DNA of 64,000 nucleotides from Microglena sp. YARC (lineage: Eukaryota > Chlorophyta > Chlorophyceae > Chlamydomonadales > Chlamydomonadaceae). The position numbers and the translations under genes were made by a program. The notes under the pieces are model-generated. The model was not told where the DNA came from and ran no database searches. It saw nothing but the letters and a program-made list of their open reading frames with translations. Below, one piece after another: positions 61,352-64,000 of the stretch (position 1 is the stretch's first letter; each line of letters opens with the position of its first letter). The stretch spans positions 27,588,488 to 27,652,487 of the forward strand of contig CM039464.1 of the NCBI GenBank assembly GCA_022414725.1, given 5' to 3'.

Positions 61352-64000
61352 CAATTACCTGGGTATAGAAACATTGAGGCCCCCATCTCTGAGGTGTTGC
61401 ACTGGTGGAGCACAAAACATATAATTATAATAATAGTTATTACACCTAATTAATTAATTGATAATAATCATCATAATAATAATAATCGAGATAATAATAA
61501 TAATAATAATTACCTGGGTACAGAACACTGAGGCGCCCATCTCTGAGGTGTCGCACTCGTGGGGCACAAACTCCTGGAGGGAGCCCAACTTCATTGGTAG
61601 CAGGCTGGGGGGGCTGGCAGGGGGATCATACTCATGTGCAAAGTCTTCTAACTCCTCAGCACTGCGTTCCAAGCAGGAGGCAAGCACGCTGCCCATCATC
61701 ATGTCGTTGTAGCAGAAGGCAGGGTGTCTGGCTCGGACAAGCACAGAGGTGGGCACCTTCATTCACAATACACAATATGTTTTTGTAGGGTTGTTGTTGT
61801 GTTGGTTGGTTGTTGGTGGTGGTTGGTTAGTTGTTGTTGGTGGTTGGTCGGTGGTGGTGGTGGTTTGTGCCTGGCTCGGACAAGTAACGAAGTAGGCACC
61901 TTCATTCACAATACACAATATATTGTTGTAGGGTTGTTGGTGGTGTTGGTTGGTTGGTTGGTGGTGTTGGTGGTTGGTGGTTGGTTAGTTGTTGTTGGTG
62001 GTTGGTTGGTGGTGGTGGTGGTGGGTGGTGCCTGGCTCGGACAAGTACCGAGGTGGGCACCTTCATTCACAATACACGATATTGTTGTAGGGAGTTGTTG
62101 TTATCGGTGGTTGTTTGGTTGGTTGGTTGGTTGGTGGTGCTGGTGGTTGGTGGTGGTTGTTTAGTTGTTGGTGGTGGTTGGTTGGTGGTGGTTGATGCCT
62201 GGCTCGGACAAGCACTAAGGTGGGCACCTTCAAGAAATTCCGTCTACAAATTAATTCTGGCTCCCAAAACCCAGAATACTGTAAACTTGCATAATTGTAT
62301 TTTATTTCAACCTGGAGCAGGCAAGAGGCGAGCTGCACATCATCATGTCGTTGTAGTGGTGTTGGTGATGGCACTGTGTTGTAGCACTGCGTTCTAAGCA
62401 GGCAAGAGGCGGCATGCTGCATATCATCATGTTGTTGTAGTGGTGTTGGTGATGGCACTGTGTTGTAGCACTGCGTTCTAAGCAGGCAAGAGGCGGCATG
62501 CTGCATATCATCATGTTGTTGTAACTGAAGGAAGTGGTGACCAAGGAAAACAAATGATGCACCATTAAAAAATGCGTTCTAGCTGATTTGGTTCAATTAT
62601 ATTTTTGGATGAAATCCACTACCATGGCACAGCTTTTTTTTCGTGCACGCGTCACAAATTGAGAAATGTTTTTGATTTAATTAGCAATTTTCGATTGTTT
62701 TTGCCAAGGTTGAAATCGAGTCCCCCTACCCCCCCCCCCCCCCCCCCCCCCCCCCTTCCACCCCCCCCTTCCACACACACACACTAGGCTCAAGCTTTTA
62801 GCCCACATCTCAGCACTTTTTTGCGTGCGCGCCCTCCCAGCAAAAGTAATGTATGTTGCTACAGTCCAGGGGTAGGCCAAATAGGCTGAAGGGACTTGCC
62901 CAACCATGTAGGAAAAAAACTGATGAACTTAACCCCGGCATGAACAACCTTTTTGTCTAGGATACATACACACATGTATGTTGTATGTTGCATGCTGGAA
63001 GGCGTTGACAGGGCACGAAACATATCAAACATAATTATCAGTGTACCTTGGCATAGCCATCGTCAAGTTTGCCGCAACCTAGCGCAGGGCACGAAACATT
63101 TCAATATAATTATCTGTGTACCTTGGCGTAACCATCATCAAGCAAGTATGCTGCAACTTCGCGTAGGGCAGCTTCCCCAACTCGCACAGTGGGTTTCCAG
63201 CCAGGGTCTCCCAGTTGTCGGCCCACGTAGCCCTTGGGGTTGTTGGGTGCCAGAGGCTCCTCATCACATGGCTTGAGGATGGCCACCTGGGTGGTGTTAG
63301 GTGGGTTGTGGTTAGTGGTGGGTTAAGTGGGTGGTGGGTTAGTGGTGGGCGGTGGGTGGCAGTTTGGTGGGTGGTTAGGTGGGTGGTGGGTTAGTTGGGT
63401 GCCAGAGGTTCCTCATCACATGGCTTGAGGATGGCCACCTGGGTGGTGGGCCGTGGTTTGGTGGTGGTGGTGGTGGGTAGCAGTTTTGGTGGTGGTGGCG
63501 GGTGGCGGGTGGTGGGTGGCGGTTTGGTGGGTGGTTTGGTGGTGGTGGATGGTGGTGGGTGGGGATTTGGTGGGTGATTTGGTGGTGGTGAGTGGTTTGG
63601 TGGTGGTGGGTGGTGGTTTGGTGAGCGGGCTCTTGGCAGGCTTTGCGTCCCCTTACGGCAGACTTGACGAAAAAGCGACTAGTTTCGCCAAATAGGCATC
63701 AGCAGGCGGCCCTAGTGCACTTACCTTTCTGCCACTGTCGTTGAGGAAGAAGTATGTGCCACCCATACCATCCGGAGGCTTCTCGGGCTCTTGGCAAGCT
63801 TTGAGTCTTATGGTGGACTTGGCAATAAAAAAGCGACTAGTTTCGCCAAATAGACATCAGCAGGCGGCCCTAGTGCACTTACCTTTCTGCCACTGTCGTT
63901 GAGGAAGAAGTATGTGCCACCCATACTATCCGGAGGCTTCTCGGGCTCTTGGCAGGCTTTGAGTCCTCTTACGGCGGACTTGGCAATAAAAAAAGTGACT
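52463..64000 (-). CDS. Gamma-type phosphatidylinositol 4-kinase-like gene, partial
   Basis: Gene-level entry. Exons read from the right edge leftwards give, in order: the N-lobe start with GGTYFFLND; VAILKPCDEEPLAPNN with the ATP-site Lys; VRVGEAALREVAAYLLDD; LGSLQEFVPHECDTSEMG; HRIGILDIRLFNTDRHAGN (catalytic loop); LIPIDHGFCLPETLE (metal-binding DHG); YFEWLHWPQ; a helical C-lobe; an acidic/Ser linker; and a terminal DMNEDGWSMFM block. This is the plant/protist PI4K gamma family, whose members in plants carry N-terminal ubiquitin-like domains; in Arabidopsis some act as protein kinases rather than lipid kinases. The N-terminus lies beyond the window. Phases are compatible from exon a to exon g'. 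Introns are unusually rich in copies of adjacent exon edges. Confidence in the family is high; the exact exon chain at the 3' end is less certain. Confidence 0.85.
52930..54520 (-). repeat. ~60-100-bp array in last PI4K-like intron
   Basis: Plus-strand units contain GTATGGATGGTAGCGGGGGA, GGGAGTGAAGGA, GGGGTCCATGTGAGGGTTGA and CAAA. From 53750 leftward units shift to CATGGATGGTTACGAGTGAG forms. The gene-strand form CTCACATGGACCCC ... CTACCATCCA resembles the stretch just before the last exon's acceptor (CTCACATGAACTCC ... CTGCCATCCAG). Leu/Pro/Ser frames are artefacts. Confidence 0.85.
54552..54905 (+). repeat. tRNA-derived SINE-like element
   Basis: TGGTCTAGTGG (A-box consensus, 54559) and GGTTCAATTCC (B-box consensus, 54603) are spaced 44 bp, as in tRNA genes. 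The GGTC/GACC D stem and GGGGG/CCCCC T stem are present, but no acceptor or anticodon stem forms. The 3' part (GGTCCTTTTAGCCTTCC, CTACCCCCTGGAGTGTAAC) resembles family A. It lies antisense in a PI4K-like intron. Confidence 0.5.
55057..55295 (-). CDS. PI4K-like candidate exon g
   Basis: About 239 nt. Encodes HGKSPAGHQNSTSLHSSAQE, GWSCAESRLWECGSLCLEDA, VDAAVASMGSALSGRQTRP and WLPRSVEQMVGGGAT before GT-repeat sequence that offers several donors. It shares its first half with g'. The acceptor that g' has (GACAG) is ATCG here, so this copy may not be spliced independently. It is a longer version of the Ser/Cys linker. Confidence 0.35.
55296..56250 (-). repeat. GTGGGTGGGTGAGAGTGGGT intron array
   Basis: G-rich repeats of about 40 and 190 bp with embedded CGCATGA/ACCTGTCATGC pieces. 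Three long units (55300-55465, 55480-55660, 55670-55850) each include CTGTCAAGCGGGTCACTCTT and CTACCTGTCATGCAGGTCAT, again exon-end plus donor material. Confidence 0.85.
56252..56428 (-). CDS. PI4K-like candidate exon g'
   Basis: 177 nt, acceptor GTGACAG, donor CATGATAG/GTAGGA. It enters in the phase left by exon f and leaves in the same phase. Encodes HAKSPAGHQNSTSLHSSGEQ, DWSCAKSRLWECSPLCSED and ends HDPHD again, the same ending as exon f. Its first ~115 bp are paralogous to the segment at 55180-55295. Ser/Cys-rich linker, no known domain. Confidence 0.45.
56470..57569 (-). repeat. Array of exon f 3'-end plus donor copies, about 11 units
   Basis: Units of about 65-140 bp; each has on the gene strand CCTTGGCGACAAGAGTGACC, CGCATGACAG/GTAGGACGAG and a C/T-rich spacer. 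The parent is exon f CCATTGGCGACATGAGTGAC, CCGCATGATCG/GTAGGACA. A nested 15-bp repeat (CATGCTTGTCAGTCA) lies at 57410-57510. Spacer frames rich in Lys/Glu are artefacts. Confidence 0.85.
57570..57721 (-). CDS. PI4K-like exon f (acidic/Ser linker)
   Basis: 152 nt, acceptor CCCGCAG, donor GATCG/GTAGGA. Encodes EEEESSSSNEDGVDGEEDDY, FSEDGLEFEMELHPRSHRSP and SIGDMSDPHD, an acidic, probably disordered linker following the kinase domain. Ending here with TAG four bases later is possible, but the donor fits. The next candidate exon also starts in the matching phase, and the family C-terminal block lies further downstream. Confidence 0.65.
57722..57975 (-). repeat. CCAACCTACCCAA pyrimidine-rich intron repeat
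   Basis: Plus strand TTGGGTAGGTTGGGT with variants; on the gene strand it is a C-rich tract leading directly into the exon f acceptor CCCGCAG. Confidence 0.9.
58000..58885 (-). repeat. Intron array with exon e 3'-end copies
   Basis: Simple CCACCA/CAACAACA/GCCAGCCAG sequence (AACAACGCAAACAAAACCAC unit) encloses copies of the exon e end plus donor. They read TTTGTGCTCGGGCCCTGCAG ... ATTCAG/GTAGG at 58588-58622, with further diverged copies near 58798-58840, 58305-58340 and 58042-58078. Confidence 0.85.
58886..59113 (-). CDS. PI4K-like exon e (C-lobe)
   Basis: 228 nt, acceptor CTTGAAG, donor ATTCAG/GTAGGT, phase 0. Encodes ALDIEADKEMLRKELPSLRP, ECLRVLELGTTLLQRGAMEG, LTLFEIASIMTRP and EEPSELEIVCARALQ, matching the LDPxxDAEMLRxxLPxIRxxCLRVL and EEPSELExVC signatures of the family. 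Confidence 0.88.
59282..59975 (-). repeat. 22-bp array with 132-bp higher-order period
   Basis: About 31 monomers of 22 bp, minus-strand form TACATCAAGGTATGAGTAGT CG. This equals the last codons of exon d plus its donor and first intron bases. Variants recur every six monomers: TACCTTTGTGTATGATT on the plus strand starts at 59410, 59542 and 59674, exactly 132 bp apart. Confidence 0.93.
59976..60043 (-). repeat. Copy of exon d 3' end plus donor
   Basis: Encodes YFEWLHWPQSMQPFTKEELS, YIK and GTATGAG; preceded like the true exon by a C-run context on the plus strand (60046-60063; 59267-59281). Differs from exon d at a few codons (KE for ED). Confidence 0.9.
60086..60346 (-). CDS. PI4K-like exon d (catalytic core)
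   Basis: 261 nt, acceptor CACCCAG, donor ATCAAG/GTACGAG, phase 0, 87 codons. Encodes DVHRIGILDIRLFNTDRHAG then NMLVCSDK, a Ser-rich insert (ISSSSSDSLNCMHAHNK) and RQLIPIDHGFCLPETLEAPY, FEWLHWPQSMQPFTEDELL. DRHAGN supplies the catalytic Asp and Asn; IDHG replaces the DFG of protein kinases, as usual for PI4K gamma. The Ser-rich insert between them is an elaboration. Confidence 0.92.
60385..60640. repeat. (ATGT)n/(TGCA) microsatellite
   Basis: TATG tetranucleotide repeat with CATG interruptions, just upstream of exon d's acceptor. Its Tyr/Met/Cys/Val or Ile/His/Thr frames are artefacts. Confidence 0.95.
60945..61065 (+). repeat. Family A repeat copy
   Basis: AAGTCCAGGGTGGCAAAAAT, GCGGAAAGGACTTGCCCAAC, AAGCACTGGTGAACTGAACC, GTCGTAAAC and a G run. 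Confidence 0.65.
61185..61412 (-). repeat. (ATT)n tract with copy of exon c 3' end
   Basis: ATT/ATC trinucleotide repeat occupies 61195-61350. At 61356-61412 a diverged copy of the exon c end reads NTSEMGASMFLYP followed by GTAATTG, keeping the donor. A second ATT tract lies at 61455-61510 next to the true exon. Confidence 0.85.
61514..61756 (-). CDS. PI4K-like exon c
   Basis: 243 nt, acceptor ATGAAG, donor CCCAG/GTAATT, phase 0. Encodes VPTSVLVRARHPAFCYND, matching the family FAxVPPTxLVKxxHxxF segment. A variable loop follows (MMMGSVLASCLERSAEELED ... PPASPPSLLP), then KLGSLQEFVPHECDTSEMGA, matching K-x-x-S-F-Q-x-F-V-x-H-x-x-D-x-S. It forms the kinase interlobe region before the catalytic loop. 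Confidence 0.85.
61790..62565 (-). repeat. GGTTGGTTGGTGGT intron array with exon c fragments
   Basis: GT/GGTTG simple sequence alternates with copies of the exon c acceptor and first 9-10 codons (VPTSVLVRAR variants) near 61868-61905, 62035-62062 and 62200-62231. To the right, three copies of a ~78-bp unit (62313-62525) encode YNDMMM- and LACLERSA-like pieces of exon c's middle. Confidence 0.8.
62725..62785. repeat. Poly-C tract
   Basis: C runs near 62730-62755, broken by CTTCCA and ending in CACACACACA. Confidence 0.9.
62850..62940 (+). repeat. Family A repeat in PI4K-like intron
   Basis: GCTACAGTCCAGGGGTAGGC, AATAGGCTGAAGGGACTTGC and AACTGATGAACTTAACCCC. Confidence 0.7.
63030..63085 (-). 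repeat. Copy of exon b 3' end plus donor
   Basis: GATGGCTATGCCAAG/GTACAC mirrors exon b end GATGGTTACGCCAAG/GTACAC about 80 bp away. Both are followed leftward by ATAATTAT and GGGCACGAAACAT, so a segment of about 80 bp was tandemly duplicated; the copy's reading frame is broken. Confidence 0.8.
63122..63286 (-). CDS. PI4K-like exon b (ATP-site lysine)
   Basis: 165 nt, acceptor CCACCCAG, donor CCAAG/GTACAC, phase 0. Encodes VAILKPCDEEPLAPNNPKGY, VGRQLGDPGWKPTVRVGEAA and LREVAAYLLDDGYAK. The Lys of ILKP is the expected nucleotide-binding residue; DEEPxAPNNPKGxVG and RVGExxxREVAAYLLD are family signatures. Confidence 0.9.
63300..63625 (-). repeat. GGTGGTGGGT intron repeat with exon b start copy
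   Basis: Simple GGTGGT/GGTGGGTTAG tract. At about 63402-63446 it contains a copy of the exon b acceptor and first 13 codons (VAILKPCDEEPLA) in GAGGAACC variant form. Confidence 0.85.
63725..63817 (-). CDS. PI4K-like exon a
   Basis: 93 nt, phase 0 at both ends, donor AAG/GTAAGT. Encodes STIRLKACQEPEKPPDGMGG then TYFFLNDSGRK, matching the GGxYFFRNxKG motif that precedes the ATP-binding Lys in PI4K gamma proteins. Next exon b begins VAILKP in frame. Confidence 0.7.
63883..63978 (-). CDS. PI4K-like exon a' (upstream tandem copy)
   Basis: 96 nt, phase 0, donor AAG/GTAAGT, acceptor TTGCCAAG. Encodes SAVRGLKACQEPEKPPD, then SMGGTYFFLNDSGRK, the glycine-loop strand region of the kinase N-lobe. It is a near copy of exon a, 158 bp to its left. 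Including both would duplicate the segment; choosing one would be mutually exclusive splicing. Confidence 0.6.

Larger units (their letters stand above)
63629..63985 (-). repeat. 158-bp tandem repeat containing the exon
   Basis: GCTCTTGGCA-GCTTTG starts at 63629, 63787 and 63945, a constant 158-bp period that covers one whole exon, both splice sites and intron. The unit at 63629 carries only the 5' part of the exon beyond its end, and the array runs toward the window edge. Confidence 0.9.

Overview
This is nuclear eukaryotic DNA, most likely from a green alga or another member of the green lineage with a repeat-rich genome. The reasons are intron-containing genes, a plant-type gamma phosphatidylinositol 4-kinase, Ty1/copia LTR retrotransposons, and short interstitial runs of the plant-type telomere motif (CCCTAAA/TTTAGGG). 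A 1000-base N gap and homopolymer-type frameshifts between near-identical repeats indicate a scaffolded, partly uncorrected assembly. I cannot name the species.

Only three gene loci are convincing. (1) Minus strand, about 5.9-8.1 kb: first two exons of a probable GNAT-family N-acetyltransferase with a transit-peptide-like N-terminus. (2) Plus strand, 26.8-27.5 kb: first three coding exons of a TIA-1/UBP1/RBP45-like RRM protein, interrupted nine bases into intron 3 by a copia LTR. (3) Minus strand, 52.5 kb to beyond the right edge: a gamma-type PI4-kinase-like gene whose exons I traced from the ATP-site lysine through the DRHAGN and IDHG motifs to the C-terminus. There is also a decayed four-TM pseudogene near 11-12 kb.

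Layout: 0-5.8 kb minisatellites and microsatellites; 5.9-8.1 kb GNAT gene; 8.1-26 kb gene-poor DNA with dispersed repeat families, one tiny LTR element (TRIM-like, 19.3 kb), a segmental duplication and the gap; 26.8-27.5 kb RRM gene; 27.5-40.7 kb two minus-strand copia elements of one family; 41-52.4 kb dispersed repeats, foldback elements and satellites; 52.4-64 kb PI4K-like gene.

The most striking observation is that introns of all three genes contain tandem arrays or partial copies built from the adjacent exon edge together with its splice site (exon 3' end plus GT donor, or AG acceptor plus exon 5' start). In the PI4K-like gene this occurs at almost every intron, including a 22-bp array with a six-monomer (132-bp) higher-order period, each monomer resembling an exon end with its donor. 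If real, this is a recurrent mode of intron growth that scatters decoy or alternative splice sites. Long reads and transcripts would decide it.
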